Part shown: piece after piece, positions 40,110 to 50,861 of the stretch
Position numbering within the stretch: position 1 is the stretch's first letter
Layout: each line of letters begins with the position of its first letter
Source: Chitinophaga sedimenti
GTDB taxonomy: Bacteria > Bacteroidota > Bacteroidia > Chitinophagales > Chitinophagaceae
Assembly: GCF_023156195.1 (NCBI RefSeq)
Contig: NZ_JAKUKA010000001.1
Span: forward strand, 3,224,001-3,288,000
Reading direction: 5' to 3'
Length of the DNA: 64,000 nt
Translations under genes and position numbers: made by a program
Notes under the pieces: generated by a model
Told to the model about the DNA's origin: nothing
The model's database searches: none
Seen by the model: only the letters and a program-made list of their open reading frames with translations

Positions 40110-40706
40110 TTAGAAATTGAATGGTCGTGATGCTTCGTATTTTTCGATGTTGCTGCGCTGGCTCAACAGATAATCGATATCGTCGTACCCGTTCAGCAAA
40201 CATGTTTTTTTGTAGGCGTTGATGTCGAATGATTCTCTTTCGCCCGTGCTTTTAATAGCGATGAACTGCTCCTGCAGGTTCACTTCCACTTCGGCTTTCG
40301 GATCGGCCTCTACCGCCTGGAAAATCTTGTGCAGGAATCCTTCACTAACGGTAATGGGGAGAAGAAAGTTGTTCAGCGCGTTATTTTTGAAGATGTCTGC
40401 GAAGAAGCTGCTCACCACTACTTTGAGTCCGAAGTCGGCGATAGCCCAGGCAGCGTGCTCGCGGGAAGAGCCGCAGCCGAAGTTTTTACCGGCTACCAGG
40501 ATCTTACCACTATAAGTAGGATTGTTCAGCACGAAATCTTTCGGCTGGTTGTTTTCATCGAAGCGCCAGTCGCGGAACAGGTTTTCGCCAAATCCTTCGC
40601 GGGTGGTCGCCTTCAGGAAGCGCGCGGGGATGATCTGGTCGGTATCGATGTTTTCTATCGGCAGCGGTATCACTGTAGACACCAGGTTCTTAAATATCTT
40701 TTCCAT
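40110..40706 (-). CDS. leuD: 3-isopropylmalate dehydratase small subunit
   Basis: An intact 198-residue swivel subunit of isopropylmalate isomerase (aconitase family), partner of Leu[20 protein letters not shown] near the N terminus and the substrate-binding loop [21 protein letters not shown] are the hallmarks. It is separated from leuC by a methyltransferase gene, which is unusual because leuC and leuD are normally adjacent. It starts 17 bases after that gene. Confidence 0.96.
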   Translation of the reverse strand: MEKIFKNLVSTVIPLPIENIDTDQIIPARFLKATTREGFGENLFRDWRFDENNQPKDFVLNNPTYSGKILVAGKNFGCGSSREHAAWAIADFGLKVVVSSFFADIFKNNALNNFLLPITVSEGFLHKIFQAVEADPKAEVEVNLQEQFIAIKSTGERESFDINAYKKTCLLNGYDDIDYLLSQRSNIEKYEASRPFNF

Positions 40707-40722
40707 AGTTTGATGCGATGTT

Positions 40723-41483
40723 TTACAGCGAGGATGCAGGCTTAACGGCCAGCACTCTCAGTCTTTTGTAATCGGCGGTCCACTTGCCATTGGCGAAATG
40801 CGTTGGCTCCATCAGCCTTTGCGTTTCTTCGAGGATGGCGTTGCGTTCGTCGGTTTCCATGCCGGCAAAAAGTGCGAGCCGAACATTTCCAGCCAGCGGA
40901 TGATGCCATTTTCCTGGTCCTTTAACGTAGTGGGCCGGTCGAAGTAATGCACGCGGTTCACGCGGAAGCCCGCGTTTTCGAGCACTGTGGTATATTCAGC
41001 CACGGAAGGAAAATACCAGAACGGCGTGTAAGCCTTTCCGTACTTGCTCATGGCTTGTGCCGGGGCTTTCAGGATGCCGGCCACATTGTCCTTCCCTCCC
41101 ATTTCGAGTACCAGCCGTCCCCCTGGCTTCAGGTGTTTGAACATTTGCACGGCTGCGCTTTCCTTTTCGCGTACCCAGTGCAGGGTAGCGTTAGAAAAGA
41201 TCGCGTCGAACTGTTCGTGCAGCTCCATGTGTGCAATGTCAGCCGTTGCAAAGTCCGACCCCGGGAAGTGCGCCTTTGCACTTTTGATCATGCTGGCGCT
41301 CTGATCGATCCCTTTTACAGAAGCGCCGGTCGCCGCGATTTCCACGGTCAGCTCCCCGGTTCCGCAGCCGGCGTCCAGGATTCTTTCACCCTCCAGCGGC
41401 TGCAGCCACGAAAGAAGGTCGCTGCCATATTGAAATACGAAACTGTGTTGTTCTTTATATAAACCGGCGTCCCAGGTGCTCAT
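40723..41483 (-). CDS. Class I SAM methyltransferase inside the leu operon (frameshifted)
   Basis: A Rossmann-fold methyltransferase resembling trans-aconitate 2-methyltransferase. Motif I is [16 protein letters not shown] near residue 35, an acidic residue for SAM ribose lies in [11 protein letters not shown], and [13 protein letters not shown] is motif IV in the Tam form. At 40867-40871 a run of five T stands for six ([17 protein letters not shown]). Repaired length is 253 residues. It is encoded between leuC (11 bases upstream) and leuD (16 bases downstream) on the same strand, so it must be co-expressed with isopropylmalate isomerase. The yeast relative Tmt1 methylates trans-aconitate and 3-isopropylmalate, which suggests a dicarboxylate or tricarboxylate substrate here. 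Confidence 0.82.
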
Positions 41484-41494
41484 ATACGTTTGTT

Positions 41495-42890
41495 TTAAAT
41501 CATTTCTCTTACATCGGTCACTTTGCCGGTGATGGCTGCGGCAGCCGCGGTGAGCGGACTGGCGAGGAAGGTGCGGGCGTTGGGGCCCTGGCGACCTTCA
41601 AAGTTCCTGTTGGAAGTAGAAATACAGTATTTACCGGCAGGTATCTTGTCTTCGTTCATACCCAGGCAGGCAGAGCAGCCGGGCTGGCGAAGATGAAAAC
41701 CTGCTGCTTCAAATATCTTATCAATGCCTTCTTCAATGGCCTGTGCCTCTACCTGTTTGGACCCAGGTACGATCCACACGGTCACATCGTCGGCTTTCTT
41801 TTTACCTTTTACGAAGTCGGCCACCAGGCGCAGGTCCTCGATGCGGGAATTGGTACAACTGCCAATGAACACGTAGTCCACTTTTTACCCAGCAGCTGGG
41901 CGCCCGGCTCGAGACCCATATAGTCCAGCGATTTCTTGAAAGAAGGCTTTTCGCTGTCGTCGAGCTGTGCCAGGGCGGGAATGTGCTCGGTAACGCCCAT
42001 GCCCATGCCCGGGTTGGTACCGTAGGTTACCTGGGGCTCGATGTCTTCCGCGCGGAAGGTGAGTACCTGGTCAAACTCGGCGTCTACATCGGAGAACAGC
42101 GTTTTCCAGTAGTCGAGGGCCGCATCCCAGGCTGCGCCTGCCGGAGCGAACTCGCGACCTTTAATATAATCGAATGTCACATGATCGGGGGCGATCAGGC
42201 CGCCGCGGGCGCCCATCTCGATGCTCATGTTACAGATCGTCATACGGCCTTCCATGCTCAGGCTGCGGATCGCCTCGCCGGCGTATTCCACGAAATAGCC
42301 GGTAGCGCCGGATGCGGATATCTTGGAAATAATATACAGGATGATGTCTTTGGACAGTACGCCTTTTTCAGTTCGCCCGTCACTTCGATTTTCATGCGCT
42401 TAGGCTTGTACTGCAGGATGCACTGGGTAGCCAGTACCTGTTCTACCTCAGACGTACCGATACCGAAGGCGATAGCGCCGAAAGCACCATGGGTGCTGGT
42501 ATGGCTGTCGCCGCATACGATGGTCATGCCCGGCAGGGTGATGCCCAGTTCAGGGCCGATCACGTGAACGATACCCTGGTAGCGGTGGCCCAGGCCGTAC
42601 AGCTCTACGCCAAATTCTTTTGTATTCTTGGTCAACATCTCCACCTGGTGGCGGCTCAGGGCCTCTTTGATCGGCAGGTGCTGGTCGATGGTGGGTACGT
42701 TATGGTCGGCCGTGGCCCGGGTCTTGTTCGGACGGAACACGGGAATACCGCGCTTGCGTAAACCGTCGAAAGCCTGGGGACTGGTCACCTCATGTATAAA
42801 ATGGGTATTGATGTAAACGGCATCTGGGTGGTCCGCCTTGCTCGTCACAACGTGGCCATCCCAAATCTTGTCAAATAGTGTTTTTCCCAT
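41495..42890 (-). CDS. leuC: 3-isopropylmalate dehydratase large subunit (two frameshifts)
   Basis: Catalytic subunit of isopropylmalate isomerase with a [4Fe-4S] cluster. [36 protein letters not shown], the cluster ligand in [13 protein letters not shown], and [11 protein letters not shown] with the other two Cys are all present. Two one-base losses split it: at 42364-42368 (five A on the coding strand for six, [13 protein letters not shown]) and at 41882-41886 (again five for six, [14 protein letters not shown]). Repaired length is 465 residues, as expected. It is the first gene of the operon, with 183 bases to the divergent gene; I could not identify its promoter or a leader peptide. Confidence 0.94.
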
Positions 42891-43073
42891 CCGTAATAAA
42901 CTTTTATTTTGTTGCGTTCCTTATTTTTGTGATCGCCTCTGATTTTTATACCTTCAAATCTAACAGGTCGTATCTAAACGGCTTTGGCTAAATTTGAATC
43001 TTTTACGATCCGCAAAGCGGGTGAATTCAATCTAAATCATTGAAAAACAGCACACTACAACTATAATTCAACG

Positions 43074-44628
43074 ATGCCCAACAGTTTAAACGATGCGCTT
43101 TTCATATTAATAAAAACACTTACTAAAGCCGAAAAAAGGAACTTTCAGCTCGCTTTCAATAAAAATAACGACAACGAGGAGGTGCTTTTTATACAGTTGT
43201 TCAACGTCATGGACCGGATGAAGGAATATGACGAGGAGGTAATTTTGAAAAAGGTACCGGATATCAAAAAACAGCAATTATCGAACGTTAAAGCCCATCT
43301 TTATAAACACTTACTGACCACCCTGCGCCTGTTGTACAAGCAGAAGGACCCGTTGATAGAGCTGCGGGAGCAGTTGGATTATGCCCGGGTACTGTATAAC
43401 AAGGGATTGTACACCCAGAGCCTGAAGCTGCTGGCTAAAGCCAAGACCAGTGCACGGGAGCAGGAAGAAGTGATGCTTTGCTACGAGATCATCGAGTTCG
43501 AAAAACTGATCGAATCGCGTCATATTACCCGGAGTCTTGAGAACCGGGCGGAAGAACTGAGTGGCGAGAGCCTGGAAATCAACACCCAGCTGAACCATAT
43601 CAGTAAACTGTCTACCCTTAGCCTGCGGATGTACGGCCTGTACCTGAAGCTGGGCCACGCCCGTGATGAAAAGGACGTGCTCATGATGAAGAGCTTCTTC
43701 GAAACGAACCTTCCGGGGCAACTGCAGCCCAATATGAGTTTTTACGAGAAAATATACATGTACCAGGCGCATTGCTGGTACTACTATATATTGCAGGACT
43801 TCGCCATGTATTACCGGTATACGCAGAAGTGGGTCGACTTATTCACCGAATACCCTTCGCTGTTAAAAACCGACCAGGACATGTACGTGAAGGCCATGCA
43901 CAACCTGCTGACGGCGCACTTTTATACCATGAACCATGGTAAGTTCGCCGAAACGCTGAGCGCCTTCGAGTGCTATATCGACCAGCACCAGGACAGTTTC
44001 AACGAAAACACGCGGACATCTTCATTTGTGTACCGTTATACGGCGAAACTGAACCGTCACTTCCTCGGAGGGGACCTTTACGGAAGGGCTGGCCATGGTA
44101 CCGGAGCTGGAAACGCAGATCGCCGAACACCAGCTTACGGTGGACCAGCACCGGGTATTGGTGTTTTACTATAAGATTGCCTGCCTGTACTTTGGGAGCG
44201 GGGATAACAATAATGCCATTGTCTACCTGAATAAAATAATTCACCTGCGCATCGGTAACCTGCGGGCCGATATACAGTGTTTTGCGCGTATACTTCACCT
44301 CATCGCCCACTATGAGCTGGAAAATTACAGCCTGGTAGAATACCTGATCAAGTCTGTTTACCACTTTATTGCGAAGAACAAAGACTTGAGCAGTGTGATG
44401 GAAGAGATATTAAAATTTTTGCGCAAGAATATGTATGCCCATCCCAAGGACTTGATAGAGGCATTCAAAGATCTGAAGCAAAAACTGGTGAATATTTCCC
44501 AGAACCCATATGAGAAAAGATCGTTCCTTTACCTGGACATCATTTCCTGGCTGGAAAGCAAAATCGAGGGAATCCCTGTACAGGACATCATCCGCAGGAA
44601 ATTCATCAACAAGGAGAAAAGAATATAA
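43074..44628 (+). CDS. Helical protein of unknown function (frameshifted)
   Basis: A soluble 517-residue protein after repair, made almost entirely of amphipathic helices in a pattern like TPR or similar solenoid repeats (LYNKGLYTQSLKLLAKAKT, FYYKIACLYFGSGDNNNAIVYLNKII). It has no signal peptide, membrane helix or catalytic motif. It begins MPNSLNDALFILIKTLTKAEKR. The frame breaks at 44063-44068: TTCCTCGGAGG has one base too many for TTCCTGGAGG (protein RHFLEGTFTEGLAMV). Such proteins are widespread in Chitinophagaceae without known role; a scaffold or protein-interaction function is possible. It is divergent from the leu operon. Confidence 0.68.
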
Positions 44629-44870
44629 AAGTGTAAATCACTGATGATCAGCATTGGATTTACATCATAAAAACCGTGCATCTATCTCCACACTTTTCGA
44701 TAAAAAAAATGTGTCCTGGTGTAAAAAATAATGCCAAAAAACGGATTCCGGTTACCAGTGGGAATCTTCTAAAAACCCACATAGTTTTTCCACACCTGTT
44801 AGCAACTTTTAAAGGTTACCCACGACCTCACTCCTTACATTTGCAACAGTTCTTGACATTGTTGATTTGG
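44629..44870. other. Upstream region of the nrd operon
   Basis: Between the solenoid gene and the riboswitch. It holds TTTTCCACA (44786-44794), a DnaA-box-like 9-mer, a weaker TATCTCCACA (44683-44692), and TACATTTG (44836-44843), a fit to the Bacteroidota -7 box placed about 30 bases before the riboswitch. No gene is seen. Confidence 0.45.
44836..44843 (+). promoter_or_regulatory. -7 promoter box of the nrd operon
   Basis: TACATTTG matches TAnnTTTG. It is correctly placed to start the transcript that carries the cobalamin aptamer. The -33 element is weak. Confidence 0.5.
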
Positions 44871-45090
44871 TTTGTACCGGAAAATACGCCGGTACAATTA
44901 ATAGGGAATCGTGTGAGATTCACGAGCAGACGCGCTACTGTGATTCCCGGGCCCGTGCAGTAAACGGTTCAGTTTTACTTCCAACATCCCCCTTGCCACT
45001 GTGTTGATCACGGGAAGGCCGGAAGTAAAGGGAAAGCCAGGAAACCTGCCAGAACAACAGATTTGTCAAAACCTTCGCGTAATAAGGTAT
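44871..45090 (+). promoter_or_regulatory. Cobalamin (B12) riboswitch
   Basis: The aptamer begins with a hairpin TTGTACCGG/CCGGTACAA (44873-44897). The conserved core follows: ATAGGGAATCGTGTGAGATT, then GCGCTACTGTG (44932-44942), a second GCCACTGTG and GGGAAGGCCGGAAG. The B12 box AGCCAGGAAACCTGCC lies at 45035-45050. Order and spacing match the AdoCbl/MeCbl riboswitch. It lies in the leader of nrdB-nrdA, about 95 bases before the nrdB start. B12 should turn the class I reductase genes off, as shown for nrdAB in Streptomyces where a B12-dependent class II enzyme takes over. Confidence 0.9.
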
Positions 45091-45186
45091 TGGCGAAAGT
45101 AACCTTCACCGGTAACTGCCGGCACCGTTATCTGCCGTCGTACCCAATTCATTATCGCACATTGCACACCATATAAAAACTAATTG

Positions 45187-46158
45187 ATGAACACGGAGAA
45201 TGAAATCCTGCTAAAGGAGAACAAGGACAGGTTTGTGCTGCTACCAATTAACTACCCCAAAGTGTGGGAAATGTACAAAAGGCATGAAGCGAGCTTTTGG
45301 ACGGCTGAGGAGATTGACCTGAGCGGCGATCTGAAAGACTGGGCTGCCCTCAATGATGGCGAGCGTCACTTTATCAGCCATGTACTGGCCTTCTTTGCTG
45401 CAAGCGATGGCATCGTGAACGAGAACCTGGCAGTGAATTTCATGAGCGAAGTACAGATTCCTGAAGCACGTTGCTTTTATGGTTTCCAGATCATGATGGA
45501 GAATATCCACTCTGAAACTTATGCTTTACTGATCGATACATATGTAAAAGATCCCGTAGAAAAAGATCGCCTGTTCCATGCGATTGAGACCGTTCCTGCT
45601 GTTAAGAAGAAAGCGGAATGGGCACTGCGCTGGATCGAGAACGGAACTTTCGCAGAACGACTGGTAGCTTTCGCAGCAGTGGAAGGTATCTTCTTCAGCG
45701 GCTCTTTCTGTTCTATTTTCTGGTTGAAGAAACGCGGCCTGATGCCGGGTTTAACTTTCTCCAATGAGCTGATCAGCCGTGACGAAGGCCTGCATTGCGA
45801 ATTCGCCTGCCTCCTCTTCAGCATGCTGGAAGGTAAGATCAGCGAAAAACAAATCCAGGAGATCATCGGCGACGCGGTAACCATCGAAAAAGAATTCATC
45901 ACAGAAGCCCTGCCGGTAGCATTGATCGGTATGAACGCCGACCTGATGAAACAATATATTGAATTCGTGGCAGACAGGTGGCTCGCAGAGCTGGGCGCCG
46001 GCAAACTGTTCAACGCAAGTAATCCATTCGACTTCATGGAAATGATTTCGCTGCAGGGTAAAACGAACTTCTTCGAAAAACGTGTTGGCGATTACCAGAA
46101 AGCAGGCGTAATGGGCGGCAAAGACACGCAGACCTTCAGCCTGGACGAAGACTTTTAG
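45187..46158 (+). CDS. nrdB: Class I ribonucleotide reductase, small (radical) subunit
   Basis: Generates the radical used by NrdA. It is intact at 323 residues from the ATG at 45187. It is of the eukaryote-like R2 type: [13 protein letters not shown] carries the Asp iron ligand, [20 protein letters not shown] has the Glu and His ligands and the radical Tyr four residues later, and [13 protein letters not shown] and [13 protein letters not shown] supply the second set. The C-terminal tail FSLDEDF is the docking peptide for NrdA. It is expressed under the cobalamin riboswitch, 68 bases upstream of nrdA; the small-subunit gene being first is common in Bacteroidota. Confidence 0.95.
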   Translation: MNTENEILLKENKDRFVLLPINYPKVWEMYKRHEASFWTAEEIDLSGDLKDWAALNDGERHFISHVLAFFAASDGIVNENLAVNFMSEVQIPEARCFYGFQIMMENIHSETYALLIDTYVKDPVEKDRLFHAIETVPAVKKKAEWALRWIENGTFAERLVAFAAVEGIFFSGSFCSIFWLKKRGLMPGLTFSNELISRDEGLHCEFACLLFSMLEGKISEKQIQEIIGDAVTIEKEFITEALPVALIGMNADLMKQYIEFVADRWLAELGAGKLFNASNPFDFMEMISLQGKTNFFEKRVGDYQKAGVMGGKDTQTFSLDEDF

Positions 46159-46226
46159 GACGAACATTTTTTTGAATACATCTGCTTACATCAGACTATA
46201 ATTAACCACCCAATAAATTCGAGCAT

Positions 46227-48605
46227 ATGTTTGTTATAAAAAGAGACGGAAAGAAAGAATCCGTAAAATTTGACAAGATCACTGCGCGTGTCGAGAAACT
46301 TTGTTATGGGCTTGCGCCTGAATATGTGGACGCTGTTGACGTTGCGAAGAAAGTAATTCAGGGCCTGTATGATGGCGTTACCACCAGCGAATTGGATAAC
46401 CTCGCTGCGGAAACTGCCGCCTCACTCACCACCAAACACCCGGACTACGCGCTGCTGGCCTCCCGCATCGCGGTGAGCAACCTGCATAAAAATACGATCA
46501 AGTCTTTTAGCCAGACGGTTAAAAAACTGTACGAATACCTCGATCCGAAAACCGGCAAATCTGCCGCGCTGATCGCTGACGATGTATACGAGATCATCAA
46601 CGCAAACGCGGAACTGCTGGACTCTACCATCATTTACGACCGCGATTTCGGTTTTGACTATTTCGGTTTTAAAACGCTGGAGCGTTCTTACCTGCTGAAA
46701 ACAGATGGTAAAATCGCAGAGCGTCCGCAACATATGTTCATGCGTGTATCTGTCGGTATCCATAAAGAAGATATCGAATCTGCGATCAAAACTTACCACC
46801 TGATGAGTGAGCGCTGGTTTACACATGCGACGCCTACCCTCTTCAACGCCGGTACGCCTAAACCGCAGATGTCTTCCTGCTTCCTGCTCACTATGCAGGG
46901 CGACAGTATCGACGGCATTTACGATACCCTGAAACAAACCGCCAAGATCTCCCAGAGCGCCGGCGGCATTGGTCTCAGCATCCACAATATCCGCGCAACA
47001 GGATCTTACATCAGCGGCACCAACGGTACCTCTAACGGTATCATCCCGATGCTGCGCGTGTTTAACGACACTGCACGCTACGTAGACCAGGGCGGTGGTA
47101 AACGTAAAGGTGCTTTCGCCATTTACCTCGAACCGTGGCATGCCGACGTGTTTGAATTCCGGACCTGCGTAAAAACCACGGTAAGGAAGAAATGCGTGCC
47201 CGTGACCTGTTCTACGCCCTGTGGGTATCTGACCTGTTCATGAAACGTGTGGAATCAAATGGCGACTGGAGCTTGTTCTGTCCGCACGAAGCACCGGGAC
47301 TGGCCGACAGCTGGGGTGAAGAATTCGAAAAACTGTACGAACAATACGAAAAAGAAGGCCGCCAGCGCAAAACCGTAAAAGCGCAGGACCTCTGGTTCGC
47401 TATCCGGATGCACAGATCGAAACCGGTACACCTTACCTGTTGTATAAAGATTCTGCTAACCGCAAATCCAACCAGCAGAACCTGGGTACAATCAAAAGTT
47501 CCAACCTGTGTACAGAGATTATCGAGTACACGTCTCACGATGAAGTAGCCGTATGTAACCTGGCTTCCCTGGCGCTGCCACGCTTCGTGATCGACGGTAA
47601 ATTCGACCACCAGAAGTTATACGAAGTAACGTACCAGGCGACTTTGAACCTGAACAAAATCATCGACAATAACTACTACCCGGTTGAAGAAGCACGCCGC
47701 TCCAACATGCGCCATCGCCCTGTGGGCCTGGGCGTACAAGGCCTGGCTGATGCATTCATCCTGATGCGTTATCCGTTCGAGAGCGAAGAAGCAAAACAGC
47801 TGAACAAAGAGATTTTTGAAACGATCTACTTTGCAGCCATGACAGCTTCCAAAGATCTTGCGGCGGTAGACGGCCACTACGAAACTTATCCCGGCTCTCC
47901 GCTGTCTAAAGGCATTATGCAGTTCGACATGTGGGGCGTAACACCCACCGCGCGTTGGGACTGGGCTTCCCTGAAAGCGGAAGTGAAAAAATCGGGTGTA
48001 CGCAACTCCCTGCTGGTAGCGCCGATGCCAACTGCATCTACCTCCCAGATCCTCGGTAACAACGAGTGTTTTGAGCCGTACACTTCCAACATTTACACCC
48101 GTCGCGTACTGAGCGGTGAGTTCGTAATTGTAAACAAACACCTGCTGAAAGACCTGGTAGACCTGGGCCTGTGGGATAATGATATGAAAAACCAGATCAT
48201 TGCTAACAACGGTTCAATCCAGAAAATCGAGCAGATTCCTTCTCAACTGAAAGAGCTGTACAAAACCGTTTGGGAAATCAAACAACGTACGATCATCGAC
48301 ATGGCGGCCGACCGTGGCGCGTACATTTGCCAGAGCCAGTCGCTCAACCTGTTCGTGGATACCCCTTCTGCGGCAAAACTGACTTCCATGCATTTTTACG
48401 CCTGGAAACAGGGTCTGAAAACAGGCATGTACTACCTGCGCACACAGGCTGCTACACAAGCGGTACAGTTCACGGTGGAAAAACAAGGCGGTCAGCAGAT
48501 GCAGCCGGTTATCCAACAAGGCGGCGCCGAAAAACAGAGGAACTGGACGTTCCGGTAGGCGCGGTTTGTACGATGGAAGAAGGGTGTGTTACCTGCAGTG
48601 CATAA
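46227..48605 (+). CDS. nrdA: Class I ribonucleotide reductase, large (catalytic) subunit (three frameshifts)
   Basis: Reduces ribonucleoside diphosphates to deoxy forms. An N-terminal ATP-cone ([25 protein letters not shown]) is present, so dATP feedback is expected. The catalytic barrel has [20 protein letters not shown] with the active-site Cys, [10 protein letters not shown] with the second, and [22 protein letters not shown]. The C-terminal Cys pair is in EEGCVTCSA. Frames break at 47159-47162 (TTCCGGACC for TTCCTGGACC), 47404-47407 (ATCCGGATG for ATCCTGGATG) and about 48531-48535 (five A for six, [10 protein letters not shown]). Repaired length is 793 residues, right for the eukaryote-like R1. 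This is an essential type of gene, which argues that the breaks are not real. Confidence 0.95.
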
Positions 48606-48632
48606 GACTATCTTACTATAACCATTCAATGA

Positions 48633-48659
48633 AGGCCGCCTCACAGGGCGGCCTTTTTG
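48633..48659 (+). terminator. Terminator of the nrd operon
   Basis: AGGCCGCC (48633-48640), six-base loop, GGCGGCCT (48647-48654), followed by TTTTTG. It lies 27 bases after the nrdA stop. Confidence 0.85.
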
Positions 48660-48899
48660 TTTACCTGCCTGCTTTCATATTAAGGCTTTAATCGCAGGAA
48701 AAACTTAACTTTTCGCCGGCAGCATCTTTGTGCTTACAGACCGAAACAACAACAAAGGGCATCAACAACAGTCCATAGCTATTATAAATGTCGGGATGAA
48801 AACCAATATCAACCTGAACTGCCCATAAACTACCCTCCTGTGCCATAAATCGATTATATTAGAGACACACTACCTGAAAGAAGAAAAAAACTAGTAACC

Positions 48900-50602
48900 A
48901 TGAAACACATGAAAATGGCCATGGCCGCCTTGATGACAGGCGCCTGTGTCGCGGCCGCCTTATCCTGGAAAACGGATAACACGCCACCATTACCCAAAGC
49001 GCCCCGCCCTAACATCATCCTCATCCTGGCCGATGACCTGGGCTATTCGGACCTTGGCTGTTATGGCGGCGAAATCCACACGCCTAACTGGACTTCCTGG
49101 CCAATAACGGCCTCCGCTACACGCAGTTTTATAACACCTCGCGCTGCTGCCCTACCCGCGCTTCTTTGCTTACGGGGCTTTACAACCACCAGGCGGGCAT
49201 TGGTAAAATGAGCGAGCGCGAAAATGCGCCGGGCTACGAAGGCGCCATTAAAAGCAATGCGGTTACGCTGGCGGAGGTACTGAAATCTGCCGGTTACCAC
49301 ACGGCAATGTCAGGCAAATGGCACGTATCCAACACCCTGGTACAATCCACACCGCAGGAACAACTGAAGTGGCTGAATCACCAGTCACAGCACGACCGGT
49401 TTTCCCCGCTGGCACAGTATCCGACACAGCGCGGATTTGAGAAGTACTTCGGTACCATCTGGGGAGTGATCGACTTCTTTGATCCGTTCAGCCTGGTGAG
49501 CGGCACGCAGCCGATCAACACCGTGCCGAAGGATTATTACCACACCGATGCGATCAATGACACTGCGGTAGCCTATATCCGTGAATATTCGAAATCAAAG
49601 GAGCCGTTTTTCCTGTACATCGCCCACAACGCGCCACACTGGCCGTTACAGGCGTTGCCGGAAGACATTGCAAAATACAAAAACACCTACACGGCGGGTT
49701 GGGACGCGATCCGCAAAACGCGTTACGAGAAGATGGCCAAACTCGGCCTGATCGATACCAACACCACCAAACTTTCGCCCCGCTGGAAAAGCGACCTGTC
49801 CTGGGAAAACAACCCCGACAAAACCTGGGATGCGGAAGCCATGGCCGTTCACGCTGCAATGGTGGACCGCATGGACCAGGGCATTGGCCGCATCATAGAA
49901 ACCCTGCGACAGACGGGCGAACTCGATAACACGCTCATCCTCTTCCTGTCGGACAATGGCGCCAGCGCGGAAAACTGTGCGGCTTATGGTCCCGGCTTTG
50001 ACCGGCCCAGCGAAACCCGCGATGGACGGCCGATTGTCTACGCCACTAAAAAAGAGGTGATGCCCGGTCCCCAGACAACCTACAGTTCCTTAGGACAACG
50101 CTGGTCCAACGTCGTGAATACACCTTATGAATACTGGAAAGCCGAGAGCTTCGAAGGTGGTGTAAAAACCCCGCTCATCGCCTACTGGCCCAAAGGCATC
50201 AAAGCGCCAAAGGGCGGTTACAGTGCGCAGAACGGCCATGTGATGGACTTTATGGCGACGTTCACGGAACTGGCGGGCGCTGAATACCCATCAAACTACA
50301 ATGGACAGGCGATTACACCGACAACCGGCATCAGCTTAACGCCATCGTTTTATAACAAAAAATCGGCAGGTCATGCGACGCTGTTCAACGAGCACTTCGG
50401 CGCCCGTTATGCGCGCCAGGGCGACTGGAAATTGGTGAGCCTCAGCAACGACACCACCTGGCAGCTATACAACCTCGCGACCGACCGCACAGAAATGAAA
50501 AATCTGGCCACACAACATCCCGAAAAAGTGAAGGAACTCGCCGCCCTGTGGCGCGACTGGGCGAATACCCACAACGTGTTTCCGAAACCGGGCAGGAATT
50601 AA
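48900..50602 (+). CDS. Arylsulfatase-type sulfatase (frameshifted)
   Basis: A secreted formylglycine-dependent sulfatase. A signal peptide ([22 protein letters not shown]) precedes [20 protein letters not shown] with the metal Asp pair. The sulfatase signature [11 protein letters not shown] (C-x-P-x-R with Cys to be converted to formylglycine) is near residue 83, AMSGKWHV near 137, and [10 protein letters not shown] with the last metal ligands near 345. At 49087-49091 AACTGG stands for AACCTGG (protein [18 protein letters not shown]), a one-base loss close to the signature. Repaired length is 567 residues. No SusC/D pair or anaerobic maturase gene is nearby, so the substrate, perhaps a sulfated glycan, cannot be named. 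Confidence 0.9.
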
Positions 50603-50630
50603 AATATTGCACCAACATTTTACCTCGATC

Positions 50631-50669
50631 AGCCGCCGTTGTGTTGTCACTCACTTCGGCGGCTTTTTC
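50631..50669 (+). terminator. Terminator after the sulfatase gene
   Basis: AGCCGCC (50631-50637) pairs with GGCGGCT (50658-50664) around a long loop and is followed by TTTTCTTTC. The loop of 20 bases makes it moderate. Confidence 0.55.
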
Positions 50670-50710
50670 TTTCCTCACCATGCAAAAATACACCCTCGTC
50701 CCGCCGAAAA

Positions 50711-50752
50711 GTTTGCCAGGATGGAGGAAAAGTTGTCCAGGATGGAGGAAAT
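50711..50752. repeat. Two 21-bp direct repeats
   Basis: Two adjacent units beginning at 50711 and 50732 share CCAGGATGGAGGAAA and differ at a few positions near their left ends. They lie between the sulfatase terminator and the GNAT promoter. Confidence 0.65.
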
Positions 50753-50790
50753 AGTGTGGGCTGATAGTATTTTATCAAAAAGCCTCAAAG

Positions 50791-50834
50791 CATCTTCAAA
50801 GCATGGTGAAGACATGGTGAAAGCATGGTGAAGA
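50791..50834. repeat. Four tandem 11-bp units, consensus CATGGTGAAGA
   Basis: Units start at 50791, 50802, 50813 and 50824, exactly 11 bases apart: CATCTTCAAAG, CATGGTGAAGA, CATGGTGAAAG, CATGGTGAAGA. The period equals that of the array at 12307-12372, although the sequence differs. It lies about 30 bases before the GNAT promoter box. Confidence 0.75.
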
Positions 50835-50861
50835 GGTAGAGAACAGGGGGAATATAATACC

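Noticed and set aside
44676..44963. 95-codon frame upstream of nrdB
   Set aside because: It runs through the riboswitch and shows no protein features.
46227..48605. nrdA as a pseudogene or an intein- or intron-interrupted gene
   Set aside because: All three breaks are single bases with no inserted sequence, two at CCTGG and one in an A-run.
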